Source of the DNA: Dendrolimus kikuchii
Lineage: Eukaryota; Arthropoda; Insecta; Lepidoptera; Lasiocampidae
Assembly: GCA_019925095.2 (NCBI GenBank)
Contig: CM034394.1
Coordinates: 23,422,272-23,486,271 of the forward strand
Length of the DNA: 64,000 nt
Direction: 5' to 3'
In this document: piece after piece, positions 43,531 to 55,022 of the stretch
Layout: every line of letters begins with the position of its first letter
Numbering within the stretch: position 1 is the first letter of the stretch
Notes under the pieces: model-generated
The model's input: the letters and a program-made list of their open reading frames with translations, nothing else
Database searches by the model: none
What the model was told of the DNA's origin: nothing
Program-made: the position numbers and the translations under genes

Positions 43531-44057
43531 GTCTTCCTTTAAAGAGCGGCAGCACATTGGTAGCTCTGTTTTTCATCAGGTGAGCCGTCTACCCGTCTGC
43601 GCACCTCATGCAATATAAAAACACATTACATTATAAAACTGCCTGAATAGTGCATGTTCTCCTAACCGTACTTTCTAGCAAAATGTTCGGCTAAGTTTAT
43701 TTATTTTCATTTTTTTAAGGAAGAGATCGCTCTAAGCGATTGTGTGGTCAAAAAATCCAATTTTTTTGAGCATTAGTGTTACGATCTATCTATTTTGTTA
43801 TGTAACATAGTTACAAATACGATGTGTTACTTTTACCTCGATATAGTCAGTTAACCACAAATTATTACATTATTTATAAAAGCAATTTAAATCCTGTCAC
43901 TTAAAATTATAATACAAGCATTTTGAATTAAATGCATATTTAAATCTTAAAAGCTAGAGATAAATTAAAAATTACTGTTAAAATAATAATAATGTTTCGT
44001 TTACTATGTAAATATGTATGTCGGTAATAAATTAAATTTGCAATATAATAGAGAGTA

Positions 44058-44340
44058 CTGTTCCAGTTATTTAGTAGCATAGTTGTTCTTGTCATGTTTC
44101 TTTCTAAAGTTAATAATTAATTTTGTTATGTACCCTCTTATTTCTAACCGATACAATCGGCCATTTCCGTAATTGGATAATAATGTTATATTTCTATTTC
44201 TATAAATTAACATAATTTTATGTAATAATATTTATCTCTAATATGTGGTAATTGTGTAGAGATTATAATTCAAAATCACTCAATTGTATATAGACGGTAT
44301 TCACTACATTTTGTTTTCATGTTGGCAGACGCGATAGATT
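44058..44340 (+). repeat. Repeat G copy 2
   Basis: Same word order as 32926-33222, with a diverged centre (44200-44260). 43621-44057 and 44341-44629 hold nothing recognised. Confidence 0.65.
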
Positions 44341-44629
44341 TGTACTCTGTTCGGTTTATTTTATTAAAACTTTAAGTATAAGACTTTAAATAATATCTTA
44401 TATAAAATATCTAAAAATTTCCAAACAATAATATATTAAATTCTTGTCATTCATAACCCTTTAGTTAAAATAGTTTATCAATGACTTCAATCCGCCATCG
44501 GTTATGCCAATTTGCTAAGTTTCTTATTCTGTAAAATTGTTGGAGAGATGGCGAGGTGTTCTAAAAATGCTTGTCGAGTGTGAAGAGTCAGTGGATGACA
44601 TGTATGTATTTTTTTATTTATTTCTTATT

Positions 44630-44872
44630 TCAGGAGTTCAGCAGACAGGCAGACGGCCCACTGGATGTAAAGCGGTTACCATCGCCTATGGACATTTGCA
44701 ACACCAAAGATGCTACAAATGCGCTGCTGCTCTCTTAAGTAAGTCTGGAACCTGGTCACTAATGCCGGAATACAACTCAAAGTTGTTATGGCGACATGCT
44801 CTAGACCAGGGATGGTAGCCATCCAGTCGGGCAAATGCCCTACCAGGAAATTATATTCTTTCTCCGTTTCTG
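44630..44872 (-). mobile_element. SINE-A copy 19 with deletion
   Basis: The 65-70 base GC-rich segment between 'atgccctacca' and 'ggaaattatattctttctcc' is missing. Confidence 0.72.
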
Positions 44873-45314
44873 ATTATAAGTGTTGTGACCAGTTGCTGTT
44901 CTTTTATTACCATAAACCCTTCTGAGTTGTTGCAAATTTTTAACGTCGACATTTTGTGCTAAAAACTTTTAACAGTTCAAAAGATTTACAAATTTTGAAA
45001 AATCTTATAAGGTTATCTTAAGAGATAATATTATTCTTAAGAGAACTTTTTCTGCAAAAATATAAATTATATCACAAGATACCTGCATATTCGAGTTGTG
45101 AAAAGCGCAAAACTGAAGAATACGACGACATTTAATAAATCAATTTCATGTTTACATGAATCACTTTGGTTGCTTCGTTCAAATTGAAAGACAAGAGTGA
45201 ACCTTGTAATATCAGTGTTATGAAGTAGATCCATCACATTTTAGAATACTCAAATTTCAAGTTTTGCCAAACGAGAACTGGTTTGGCATTGGTAAAACAA
45301 ACTTTCCGTTATTG

Positions 45315-45410
45315 ACTATAGTCTGGGTGTCTCTGTTTGGGATCGGCTCTAGAGTGATCCGTTGGCTATTACTCATAACATAAGCTCAACTTGTTTAACT
45401 AAAAAAACTA
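45315..45410 (+). mobile_element. SINE-B copy 6, 5'-truncated
   Basis: 'agtctgggtgtctctgtttg' and 'actcataacataagctcaac'; strongly diverged. Confidence 0.5.
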
Positions 45411-45590
45411 AACATAATAAAACTACATTTTCACGGTTTTAAGCGTGATAATTTATTTGATTTTTGTTATTCCGACGTTTCGGCCACTTTTCAGTGGCTG
45501 TGATCAAAGAAGACAAAGATATCAAGTGTCAACGAGTATTTTAAAGTTTTATTAGCGGTAGGCTACCGCCAACTTGTTAATTTTAATTAG
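45411..45590 (+). mobile_element. Penelope-like fragment P2
   Basis: 'aataaaactacattttcacg', 'ccgacgtttcggccactttt' and a palindromic 'ggccacttttcagtgg'-type core, then 'aagtgtcaacgagtatttta'. Assignment to Penelope-like elements is from memory of similar insect sequences. Confidence 0.4.
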
Positions 45591-45592
45591 AT

Positions 45593-46070
45593 AGATAGAT
45601 AGATAACACTTTATTGCTCACCAAATATACAATATCAAAAATACACAATTACAATATTGTTATGGTAGAAACAATAGGCGGCCTTATTGCTTTTTTTTTT
45701 TGAGGCGAGGGAAAATGCTTAACCGATTTACGCACAAACTGGGTCGTTGCTAGGGGAACGACACGCGTCGGTCGGGGGCGATAACACTGCAGCACATAGT
45801 ATGCTCTTGGCAGTGCTCCGTCCGCGATCGACGTCGCAGAATAGTGTGGAAGACTCCGAGCATTGCTACACGAGCGAGCAACCCCAATACCCACTAAAAA
45901 CCCCCTCCTCCCTGTCGACCCTGCGCTTTTGTTTGTGTTGGAAAGGCTGAGATTTAGAACATAGTTACGCCTAGTCGATGGCGGCCTTATTGCTTAAAGC
46001 TATCTCTTCCAGGCAACCTAACTTAAGGAATAATTTAACCTAATCTGGCGATGTAGGTGGTGCAGATCAT
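45593..46070 (-). repeat. CR1-like LINE 3' UTR, interrupted
   Basis: Reads on the minus strand toward 'caataaagtgtt' and a (GATA)n-type tail (plus-strand 'gatagatagatagataacac'). Interrupted at 45691-45979 by retroposon J1. Confidence 0.55.
45691..45979 (-). mobile_element. Retroposon J1, 14 bp target duplication
   Basis: Flanked by 'ggcggccttattgc' (45677-45690 and 45980-45993). Poly-T at 45691-45701 is its A tail. The 289 bp body is GC-richer and includes 'caatacccactaaaaacccc', a word shared with J2. Confidence 0.88.
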
Positions 46071-46259
46071 TAAGTAGGTATATCATAAATAAACATACTT
46101 AAACTACATAATTTATAAATTAAATACACATACTTAAATTACTTTATAAATTAAATACATACATATTTGGATATACATATGTATAATATATACTAAATAG
46201 TCTATAATATAAGAATTAGGAATAATTATTTAAGGAAAAGTAGTTTAATTATTTAGTTT

Positions 46260-46370
46260 TAATTTTGTTTATGGTTATTATTTACTCTATGGGAGCCTAA
46301 TCTAATTTACCACCGCTTCGCAACATGTTATGGCTTGAAGAGAAGTAGTAGAGAAAAACTAAATAGTTGA
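46260..46370 (+). mobile_element. Penelope-like fragment, 3' core only
   Basis: 'tctatgggagcctaatctaa' and 'cgcaacatgttatggcttga' match 57700-57770. The preceding PLE part is absent. 46371-46706 has no further feature. Confidence 0.4.
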
Positions 46371-46706
46371 CATTCATCATTTCCACAGAATCCTCCAATA
46401 CGAGTGATTCAACATGCACTTGCCCGAATTTATCTATTTACAAGCATAAACATTAAATGACCTATTACTGAAATAGGTTAAACAACAATAGATGAGGTAC
46501 TGGTTAAGATAAACTGAACTATAAATGGTTTGCGAAGTTGTTTAGACGAGGGAACTTTGTGTATTAATTGGAGCCAGAGGTATTGTGCCTCCCCGGACTA
46601 TTGTTGCAAGTTTCGATTATAACTTGTGGTAAAGTCATTAATTTTTATATAATGTATTACAAGCTTTTATTTAACTTGCAATGGATGTACCTATGTATGT
46701 ATGTTT

Positions 46707-46936
46707 GCCAGGTGGTAGGGCATCTGCCCGACTGGACGGCTACCACCCCTGGTCTAAAGTATGTCGCAGTAACAACCTTGAGTTGTGTTCCGGCATTAGT
46801 GACCAGGTTCCAGTCTCCCTTAAGAGAGCAGCAGCGCATTTGTAGCAACTTTGGTGTTGCAAATGTCCATAGGTGATGGTAACCGTTTTTCATCAAGTGG
46901 GCCGTCTGCCTGTCTGCTGATCTCCTGCAATAAAAA
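46707..46936 (+). mobile_element. SINE-A copy 20, short class in an ATGT tract
   Basis: Starts at 'gccaggtggtagggcatctg'. Flanked on both sides by TGTA repeats, so it landed in a microsatellite or LINE tail. Confidence 0.75.
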
Positions 46937-46959
46937 GAAATGTATGTATGTATGTAAGT

Positions 46960-47200
46960 TCGGGTGGAATCTTGCAAGTTAAATTTGACCAACTTCCCGG
47001 CTTCCGATTGAGCTGAAATTTTGCACGCATATGTATATCGCGTGACAATGCAATAATATGGTACCATGGAGCTGATCTGATGATGGAGGCGGAAGGTGGC
47101 CATAGGAACTCCTGTAGTAAACAAGATAGACCCGTCGTGTTTGGGCTCGTTTTGCTTGTCTTGGCTAGCACTCTGCTGCTACATGACATCAAGGATCTCA
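46960..47200. repeat. Probable interspersed repeat ('cttcccggcttccgattgag' type)
   Basis: 'gaccaacttcccggcttccg', 'ccatggagctgatctgatga' and 'caagatagacccgtcgtgtt' form a block that looks like a known widespread insect repeat. It has only one copy in this window. Confidence 0.35.
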
Positions 47201-47275
47201 AAAGCTTGTATTTAAAAACCTTTTTAAAAAGCTTATTATTAAAAACTTTTAATTGATCAGGTCATTGGTCTGTAG

Positions 47276-47392
47276 TAGAGAGTAGCAGCGCATTTGTAGC
47301 AACTTTGGCGTTACAAATGTCCATAGGGGATGGTAACCGCTTCCCATAAGCTGGGCCGCCTGCCTGTCTACCAAACTCGTACAATAAAAAAA
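47276..47392 (+). mobile_element. SINE-A copy 21, 3' third
   Basis: 'agagagtagcagcgcatttg' to 'aactcgtacaataaaaaaaa'. Confidence 0.7.
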
Positions 47393-47574
47393 ATATGGAA
47401 GCATCATTATATAGTATTCAATAAAGTCGTTTTCCGCATCTGCCTATCTGTCTGTATATCCGCTAAATCCTCCTAAACCACGCAACGGATTTTTAAGCTA
47501 TTTTCACCACCAGTTACTTCATTTTCACCAAAGGTTTATTAAAAAACCAAATCACGTTTCAAACTATATTTGTA

Positions 47575-48111
47575 TGGTTACGAGTTTGCGGGACTCGAAT
47601 TAAAATGCCGTTAGAATTATTATAGAGTTTATTAGAACTATACAAATACGTATAACACAGGTACAAATATAACCGAACGCAACAAATCCAAACGTAATGC
47701 AGAAGGTCGTGATTCAATAAAACGCGCAAAGTCCGTCACTATTACATTACCGAATATACACACGTCACGCCTGTATCATAGTGGTAGCTAAACTGACCCC
47801 CTCTCTCAATCAGGCCATCGTTTTATACTTCACAAATGCAAATGTGCCCGCCCGGCAACGTCGACATAATTTCCTAGAATTAGCTTGTATTTATAATCCG
47901 CAGCACATGGCTCCTGAATGGTAACGATAAACGAGTACTATAGGACAATAGGCTCTTCTCCACAATAACTAGAAACGTATGCCAATAAATAAGTGAACAA
48001 AAGAAGACGATCATAAAAAGATTTCAATCAGTTCAAATGCCGACAGGTAATAAAATGTGCTTCTACAGATCTGTACGTGGAATTTGTCTTTGTCGGAACC
48101 TAGTTGTAACA
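47575..48111 (-). mobile_element. Solo LTR 5
   Basis: Minus-strand start TGTTACAACTAGG (48111), end degraded to 'ctcgtaacca' (47575). About 537 bp. No target duplication is visible, so it may have recombined with another copy. 48112-48851 holds nothing firmly recognised. Confidence 0.78.
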
Positions 48112-48851
48112 GCATAGATAAAAATAAATATTTGTATGTTTATCCTCTTTGCCTTCCTAAACCATTAATCAGATTGTGATGAAACTTGGGTAAGGTGTGT
48201 TTACGCCATTTATAGTATTTAATTAATATTAAAGGTAAAATCCACATTTTATACATTCGATATGTGCAATTGTGGCAGTATAATAAATAAACCGTCGCCT
48301 CATTATTTATGTAAATAACATTGCTTGAGTGCATGACGTGTTATCCATCCCTTTCTTTCCTTCATAATTCCCTATATTTGAGCTAAATATACCGTGCTCA
48401 CTGGGTGAGAAGAAATCGACGAAAAGAAAGGAGGTAGTCCAATTGTGCTCTGTGCGTAAGTCGAAATTAAGGGAAATTAATATTACAAAATACTTTAAGT
48501 AAAATTGTGTAGTGCTACAAATGTTCTAAATATTTATCAGACAATAATAGTGGCCAGAAGATATAATAATATAGAAGAACTGTCCCGTCCAACCCCTTGA
48601 AGGAGATTTAGTGAGTTCCTATTATGTCCATCCAGTTACGATACACTGATTGTGCTCAAACCTTTGTTTATTCAAATTGAACCAAAGCATAATCAAAGTG
48701 TCCTGAAGACACCTGCGAGGGTTTCTGGGTCAAAAACAATGTACAACCAAACAATTTTTTACTTTACCTGGCATTGCAACGCGTGCTGGTTATATGTGTA
48801 TAAACTATTGTTTGATACTAAAATCAATGAGACTGAGATCAAACTTATGTA

Positions 48852-49142
48852 ATGAAAGGTTCAGAAATTATGGTGCCTACGTCGCCATTCTATCATCGAA
48901 CCATTTGCTGGCGATTCGAAGTGCATCCACACTTCCTAGAGACCTGCAAATCCTCCACTGCAAGTGGCGCTCGCTCTTTCACACCATATGTGTGCAAGTT
49001 ATGGAATGAACTCCCTCCCTCAGTTTTCCCAGAGCACTACAATATGGGGCTCATCAAAAAGGGCGTAAACAGATACTTGAAGTCTCAACGAGGTAGGCAA
49101 CACATCGGCTCCCTTAGCGTATGGCCTCAGTGTCCGGTCTAG
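48852..49142 (+). pseudogene. Jockey-type LINE carboxy terminus
   Basis: 96 codons: SPFYHRTICWRFEVHPHFL, then SFTPYVCKLWNELPPSVFP, then NMGLIKKGVNRYLKSQRG. A standard post-catalytic tail. The upstream part is out of frame or lost. Different family from the 22169 fragment. Confidence 0.6.
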
Positions 49143-49145
49143 TCG

Positions 49146-49315
49146 AGCATGCAGCGGGGCGGAACGTGCAACGTTCGTATAAAACACATGGAAACGCTAA
49201 CAAGTGTCTCTAGTGACGGCCGTCTGGTGCGGCGGCTCCAGCGGACATGTTTGCGTTGAGCGACGCGTCGTGTATAGGAACACTGCACGCCCCGCTCTGC
49301 TACACGCTCTGTTCA
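49146..49315. repeat. GC-rich imperfect foldback
   Basis: 'gcagcggggcggaacgtgca' on the left pairs imperfectly with 'tgcacgccccgctctgc' on the right. The word 'aaacgctaacaagtgtc' occurs at 49191 and again near 49359. Confidence 0.4.
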
Positions 49316-49545
49316 GGCATGCAGTAAGACTATAGATAAACTAATTTGAATGTATCTAAACGCTAACAAGTGTCCCTAGTGCCAGCCGAGATGGGCGTCG
49401 AGCGGGGCGTCGCGTACAGGTTTAACCCAGTTTGTGAACGATGAACGCCGAGCGTGCACTTAGGCCACTCAGTTGGACGCTCTATTGCCCGCCCCTCCGG
49501 TCGCCCCGTCAGAGGCTTTGTCACTTAGGCCAGATGTCCATGTGC

Positions 49546-49991
49546 TTTTTTTTTTTTTGGCCAGGGGAAATCCGTTTGAGGACTAAGCCGCGACAGGCAC
49601 AGAAGCCTGGGGGGATGTTCGCGACCCGTGAGAGTGTGGGATTCGCCAGATCGGGGGTGGCACTAGCGTGCCCGGCCAGAAGCGATGCCACGCCACTGCC
49701 ACTCCCCAGTTAGGGATACCCACTAAAACCCCTGGGTGTTCCGTCCTGCGCCTTATGCCAGGGCTACGGGAAATGGGCTGCCCGACTCCGCAATGGGGCC
49801 CCCCTCACTGGGCCTCTTCCTATGCCAGGGGACGTGTCCCCCGCCTACTACTAGGTCTCTTTCGTGCGTGGGGCGGTCTGTAACGCGCCCCACGGGAAGA
49901 GAGATGAGGGCGCGCGGAACACTCGTGCTCTCATCTCGACGGCATGTGCGGGTGAGTGAGAACCCCTATACCCCTAGGGGCTTCACCCGCG
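49546..49991 (-). mobile_element. Retroposon J2, 15 bp target duplication
   Basis: Flanked by 'cagatgtccatgtgc' (49531-49545) and 'cagatatccatgtgc' (49992-50006). A poly-T run starts it on the plus strand (the A tail). The 446 bp body is the most GC-rich block in the window. Reading frames of up to about 90 codons reflect high GC and show no domain. Confidence 0.85.
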
Positions 49992-50599
49992 CAGATATCC
50001 ATGTGCTACGGTAACCTCCCACTAATAAGTGTTACATTTGCCAGTTTGCCTACAAGGAAACATAACAAAAATACCTCACAAAAGATGTTTAAGAATTCAT
50101 ATATATTGTCACGCCTGTTTCCCATTGGGTTAGGTAGAGAAGATGCCTCTCCACTTACTACTATCTACTTATATCTTATAATATCTTGATACATAGACGT
50201 TTATTTGAAGGGTTTTTTACCTAACCGTTCTTCAAAATATCTTCAATGTCATCATGGTGAGTAATTCTCATCAAAATCGGTCCCGGCACTCCTTTGTGTA
50301 TCTTTTGGTAAATCATATAATATTGGAATTAGTCATCTATGCCTAAGTACGAAACAAATTATCCGAAATGGGAATACTGGCCAACTTTAAATATTCACTC
50401 TATGGTTTTCCAGTCAGTGGTTTATTTAAATTGAATTTTCTTTAAAGAATCAAAAAATTGCAATTTTAAAAACACAGTAGTCTAGGTTGTGCTTTGATAT
50501 GTCAGTCAATCAGTCAGATCAAATAATTATACATGTACAGAAGATAAAAGCATCGTTTGTAAAAGTTTAATAAAACAAATTTTTAGAAGAGAGTTTATT

Positions 50600-50830
50600 T
50601 TTCACCACTGAAAAAGCCCTCGAAACTGCCATCCTATTTATGAAATTAGCCTCGTTGATCTCCCGCCAAATTGTGTGTCCATAAAATAAGCAATTACTTG
50701 AGCTAATTACCGGTGGCGGGAGGGTGGCACGTGACCACCATCGATCAGCCCGACGGCGGACCCCGGCCTCAGCCGATATTCTGTAATAAGCCCCGCCATT
50801 TAGGCAAGCTTTATTACCAAATATTATATT
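50600..50830. other. Single-copy-looking block with E-box and TAATTA
   Basis: Contains 'gagctaattaccggtggcgg' and a CACGTG flanked by 'ggtgg' and 'ccacc'. GC-rich against AT-rich surroundings and not repeated in the window. A regulatory element is possible but unproven. 50007-50599 and 50831-51151 hold nothing else recognised. Confidence 0.2.
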
Positions 50831-51151
50831 AGCAGAGCATCAGTGTTTTGTTTTTAGGGTCTGTTAGAACATTTCGGCAAAGTGGTAGTAACACGTTCCG
50901 CCAGTGTACATAAATAGGTATTAAACTATAGTAATAATAATTAACATAAAAGCAGATAAGTTTCATGTAGATATTATATATGTAGTGGAACACTTACAAG
51001 CCAATAGATGCCGCTGTGCAATAATTGAGGTCGCAAACGATTCCCGACATGTACAAAGCATATGTACAAAATTTCCAACAATAATAGAAACGCTCGCCAA
51101 TCAAGATCTCTCCACGTCCCTGGGAGGGACGCTAGGAGACATAGCCTAGGC

Positions 51152-51492
51152 GTGTTGCTGGGAAGTTTCTTTCGCCGTTTATTCTCTCCCAGCCATAACA
51201 CGTTGCGAAACGGCAGTAAGATAGCGTAGGCCGCCGCAAACCACCGATCCCGGCCCGCCGGTATCCTTCCCCTAGGGCTTTATATTAAACGTCGCCCGTT
51301 CTCAATTAGTGCTTTGTGTCACCCTATGGTGGGCATCATTACATTCATCCCCCTCTCATGGCAACAGTCCAGCCGAGGTAAAACTCCTTAGGGAGGAGCT
51401 CCCTCGAGCAAGTTGCCTCGCCCCAAAAACCCCGGTAAAGTTGTAAGGTCTTCGGACCAACAACATAAAGTCAAGTCCAATAAAAAAAAAAA
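51152..51492 (-). repeat. Repeat F copy 2
   Basis: Same order as 28363-28722, with a 'ccttagggaggagctccctc' variant and a shorter GC-rich middle. Ends 'caagtccaataaaaaaaaaa'. Confidence 0.7.
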
Positions 51493-51616
51493 TAGAAAGG
51501 CCTCGGCCTGCAAGGAGCAACAATAGTCTCGCTAGAAGATCTTCCTTTGAGACGGAGGAGCATTCCATCTCGCTCCGGGTGGAGAGGCGAGATGGACATA
51601 CAGGCAACATATACAG

Positions 51617-51860
51617 GTGAATTTTTCTAGTTGTCCTTCAGGGCCAAATACTCAAAGAAGTCTCGAGGTCGATTTTGATGAAAGTCGTATCATTAGATTT
51701 TTGAAAAATCAATTACGCTAGTCAGGAATCGCATCCGCTGATTTTGAAAAAAATACGACTTTCTATATCATTACATCCATCCATAGTATAGCATATATAA
51801 AAATCATTTAATGTGAAGAAATATCAGGCCTTTAGGGCCAAATTGCCCTGAAAAATTCAC
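51617..51860. repeat. Foldback element, ~244 bp
   Basis: Outer ends 'gtgaatttttc' and 'gaaaaattcac' pair. Inside, 'gaaagtcgtat' pairs with 'atacgactttc', and 'agggccaaat' is repeated near both ends. Confidence 0.5.
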
Positions 51861-51891
51861 TTTGTATAGCGAAAACTAACGGTCACGTCTA

Positions 51892-52231
51892 GTTAGAGTA
51901 ACTTTATAGGCTTCTTTAAGGTTTTGAAAGAAGCCTATGGGAGCTGCATACTACTCTACTCATCGCAGCGGACAACACACCACTGGCACGCGCAACGCGG
52001 GAACGCACATATTAATAGTTACTCTATCTCGCTCGCACATCATCAGTCCCGCTCACACACTGTGCTATGTATTGTACTAGCTGTACGACTTGTTAATATT
52101 TGTACTTAAGGTTACCGCTTCCAAAATAAATTCACATCAGTACTTGACAATGAATAACTACTCACTGCGATCTGAAGTATCATTTATCCTCTACCTCTCG
52201 CTCCTGCAAGCCTATATAAACTTACTCTAAC
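51892..52231. mobile_element. Terminal-inverted-repeat element or old solo LTR
   Basis: 'gttagagtaactttatagg' at the left pairs with 'cctatataaacttactctaac' minus gaps at the right (about 25 bp). A 12 bp hairpin lies at 51907-51940. Ends are near, but not exactly, TG...CA. 52232-52835 holds nothing else. Confidence 0.4.
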
Positions 52232-52835
52232 TCAATATGAGTAAGACCACAAAAATTAGATACTATAACATAGATCACTTTCAATCGATATCATATCACT
52301 TTCAATCGATTTGAAACCAATGTAGACAATTTTATAGTTATATATTTGTGGCTTAAATAAAGTTATTAGTTGGCTTACAATTTAAACCGCAACAGCGAAA
52401 TTCAATTATCGCCCACGGTTAACAATGCCGGGAAATGTATTTCGAAAATAGGCTTTAGGCTAATTTCAATACCTAGTTTAAATACTTTCAGTTAAAAGCT
52501 TTAAGAGTGTAAATTGACCGTCCATTTTAGCTTACAATACAAATTCTAGCGATAATAGAGCACGAGAACCCTCTCCAGATTATCGCTATCCGCGTACTTA
52601 CGATATTATCGTAAAATCTTCGCAAGAATGTGGAGAGCTCTTTATATTATTTATTAGTTATGGTCACCTCTTCGTTGGTGCAGATTTGGACTTTATATTC
52701 AAAGCTTCTGAACACTGCACGATATCGAAATGAAACATGAAAATAAGACAAAATCCTGTTTTACATTTTAGGTGAAATCGGTTGACATACGAGTTTTTTT
52801 GGCGGGAACTGAAAGGAGATTTTTTTAACAACTCT

Positions 52836-53465
52836 ACGGCCTCGACTTCCGTGCCCTTTTTTACAACTTAATTTAGAATAAAGTTTTTAGAATTTATACA
52901 CGCTTATTTGTTTTATTGTGTGTGACATTTATTGAATGATGTTTGTGTGTCAGGAGCCTTAAGAATAGACGAGCGTGCATGGCAAGACTTAATTAATGTC
53001 AAAGAAGCAAGTGAGGTGTGTAAGAATAAGCCCGAATGGCGCTCTGTTGTTCGTGCCTACCTCGCAAGGGAACTGGCGTGAAGTTATGTATGTATGTATA
53101 TATGTATGTTTGTGTGTAGTGTACCTTACGAATAACTTATTATATTAATTTATTCTAATTTTAATACTAAACGTATACTAATGTAGAGTGTATCTGTTAC
53201 ATGCTGGTGTTGTGAGGCAGTGCATGTGCAGTGTGTGCCTTATGTCTATACCTATATATATTATCCTAACTAGTGCCATGTGTGTTGTGTTTTCGTTTCT
53301 GTGTCTAGTTTATTAATTTTTAGGCTCTTTGTGTGTCTTGGTTTGTTTGTGAAGTGTGTGTGTAACGCAGTGCGGTGGTGGTGCGCGTTGGTGTGAGTAT
53401 GTGTGTAAGTTTTGTTGTTGGTTGTGTGTTTGTGACTTTGTGTGGTGTTATAATTTATTGTATAA
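52836..53465 (+). repeat. Repeat H copy 2, interrupted by LINE-A
   Basis: Starts 'ctctacggcctcgacttccg' and, after the LINE-A insertion, continues 'gtgtaccttacgaataactt' through the GT-rich 3' half ('ggtggtggtgcgcgttggtg'). Confidence 0.75.
52951..53105 (+). pseudogene. LINE-A copy k, 12 bp target duplication
   Basis: 155 bp 3' end flanked by 'atgtttgtgtgt' (52939-52950 and 53106-53117). The frame is damaged by a small deletion near 52989. Confidence 0.9.
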
Positions 53466-53482
53466 TTGTTATTTTATTTATT

Positions 53483-53797
53483 TATTTATTTTATTGCAGG
53501 AGTTCAGCAGACAGACAGACGGCCCTTGATGGAAAGCGGTTACCATCCCCTGTGGACATTTGCAACACCAAAGGTGCTACAAATGCGCTACTGCTCTCTT
53601 AATGGAGACTGGAACCTGGTCACTAATGCCGGAACACAACACATGGTTGTTATGGCGGCATACTCTAGACCAGGGGTGGTCGCCATCCAGTCGAGCAAAT
53701 ACCCTACCACCTGGCTGTGGGTTGTTTAGTCGCCTCTCACGACAAGCCGCCAGGCTGCAGGAAATTATATTATTTCTCCGTTCCTGCACGGATAAAA
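53483..53797 (-). mobile_element. SINE-A copy 22, full length
   Basis: Runs from a (TTTA)n-type tail to 'ctgcacggataaaaat'. It sits directly after the end of repeat H. Confidence 0.78.
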
Positions 53798-54044
53798 ATT
53801 TACTACGTTACTTTAAAATGAGCAGTAGTTGTAGGATATTGATAGTTTTTGAATAGTAATTTTTTTATAAATGTGAACTGTATAGTCAAATATGGCCTTT
53901 CAAGTTGCCACAAGAACTTCATTGAATGGCGTCGGTTGATAACCTACAGTTCTGCTGAGCTATACATAGGCTTAACAAAATGAAGAAACTATATTGTAAT
54001 CTAAGATCTGGCTTAAAGGCCTAGCCCCAAATTAAAAAAACTGT

Positions 54045-54345
54045 TGACATAATAAAACCACGTTTTAAGCGCGATATTTTATTTTATTTTTATTATTTCG
54101 ACGTTTCGGATACTTTTCAGTAGCCGTGATCACGGAAGACAAAGATGTCAAGTGTCTATAGGTATTGTTAACGTTTTATTTAGCCTACCGTCAACTTTTG
54201 CTCTTTGATTATTTAATTTTTGTTTACGGTTATTAACACAGAAACGTCGGAATAATAAAATTTAAATTAAATACCGCGCTTAATACCGTTAAAACGTGGT
54301 TTTATTATGCGTATTAGTCGCGAAAACTTAAGAAAATACTGTGAA
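54045..54345. mobile_element. Penelope-like fragment P3 (inverted pair)
   Basis: Plus-strand 'aaaaccacgttttaagcgcg' with 'cgacgtttcggatacttttc', then the same family inverted ('aaacgtcggaataataaaat' to 'gcgaaaacttaagaaaatac'). The arms are about 75 bp. Confidence 0.45.
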
Positions 54346-54394
54346 ATCTGTTAAGCCGTTCTGGAGTCTATTCGGTACATAGATATTTTTTTTG

Positions 54395-54618
54395 TATAGC
54401 TTGAGTTCAGCAGAGAGGCAGACGGTCCACCTGATGGAAAGCGGTTACCATCGCCTATGGACATACAACACCAAAGGCTCTACAAATGCGGTGCTGCTCT
54501 CTAAAGGGAGACTGGAACCTGGCCACTAATGCCGGAACACAACTCAAGGTTGTTATGGCGGCATACTCTAGACCAGGGGTGGTAGACATCCAGACGGGCA
54601 AATGCCCTACCACCTGGC
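54395..54618 (-). mobile_element. SINE-A copy 23, short class
   Basis: Ends at 'ccctaccacctggc', which is the short-class boundary. The T-rich tail side is 'tatagcttgagttcagcaga'. Confidence 0.75.
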
Positions 54619-54869
54619 AAAATATAGGCTATATAACAATTAGGGATCCCTACTAAAACTTCAATAATGTAACCCATCAATTTAAACTGAATACTTGGCG
54701 CTGGAATCGGGTTGTACGATTTTAATGAAATTGTACGTAAGTGTGTTTGAGTGGGTGGTTTAGATTCACAATTAGACCTTGTAGGTGGCGCTGGCATCGG
54801 GTTCTAGATTTAAATTTTTTCAGAGCAGGACAACGTTGGCCGAGACAGCTAGTTTATAATATTTTTAGT

Positions 54870-54940
54870 GGAATAAATGAGTCCAAAGTCTTGAAGATAC
54901 CCTCCATTGCGTTTGTGAATAGTTTCGAGGATATTACATC
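54870..54940 (-). pseudogene. RTE-like reverse transcriptase scrap
   Basis: DVISSKLFTNAMEGIFKTLD matches the start of the plus-strand LINE at 56263 (motif B and just after). It is inverted to it, 1.3 kb away. Confidence 0.6.
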
Positions 54941-54983
54941 TTCCTATTTGCAATGTCAAAATACAACTTATTTACTTATTAAA

Positions 54984-55022
54984 CACACGCACACGCGTAC
55001 ACACACATACACACGCACCTCA
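54984..55022 (+). repeat. (CA)n-rich microsatellite
   Basis: Imperfect CA repeats with ACGC and ACAT interruptions. Confidence 0.85.

Larger units (their letters stand above)
42898..43620 (+). mobile_element. SINE-A copy 18, split by a LINE-tail insertion
   Basis: The 5' part, 42898-43083 ('ttatccgtgcaggaatggag' to 'ttagtggccag'), and the 3' part, 43529-43620 ('cctttaaagagcggcagcac' to 'cctcatgcaatataaaa'), are one SINE. The roughly 445 bases between are foreign, with 'gtct' at both junctions. Confidence 0.65.

Noticed and set aside
49441..50014. Host exon in the GC-rich block with overlapping ORFs of 71-92 codons
   Set aside because: The block is a discrete insertion with a poly-A tail and 15 bp target duplication (J2), so the GC content is that of a transposable element.
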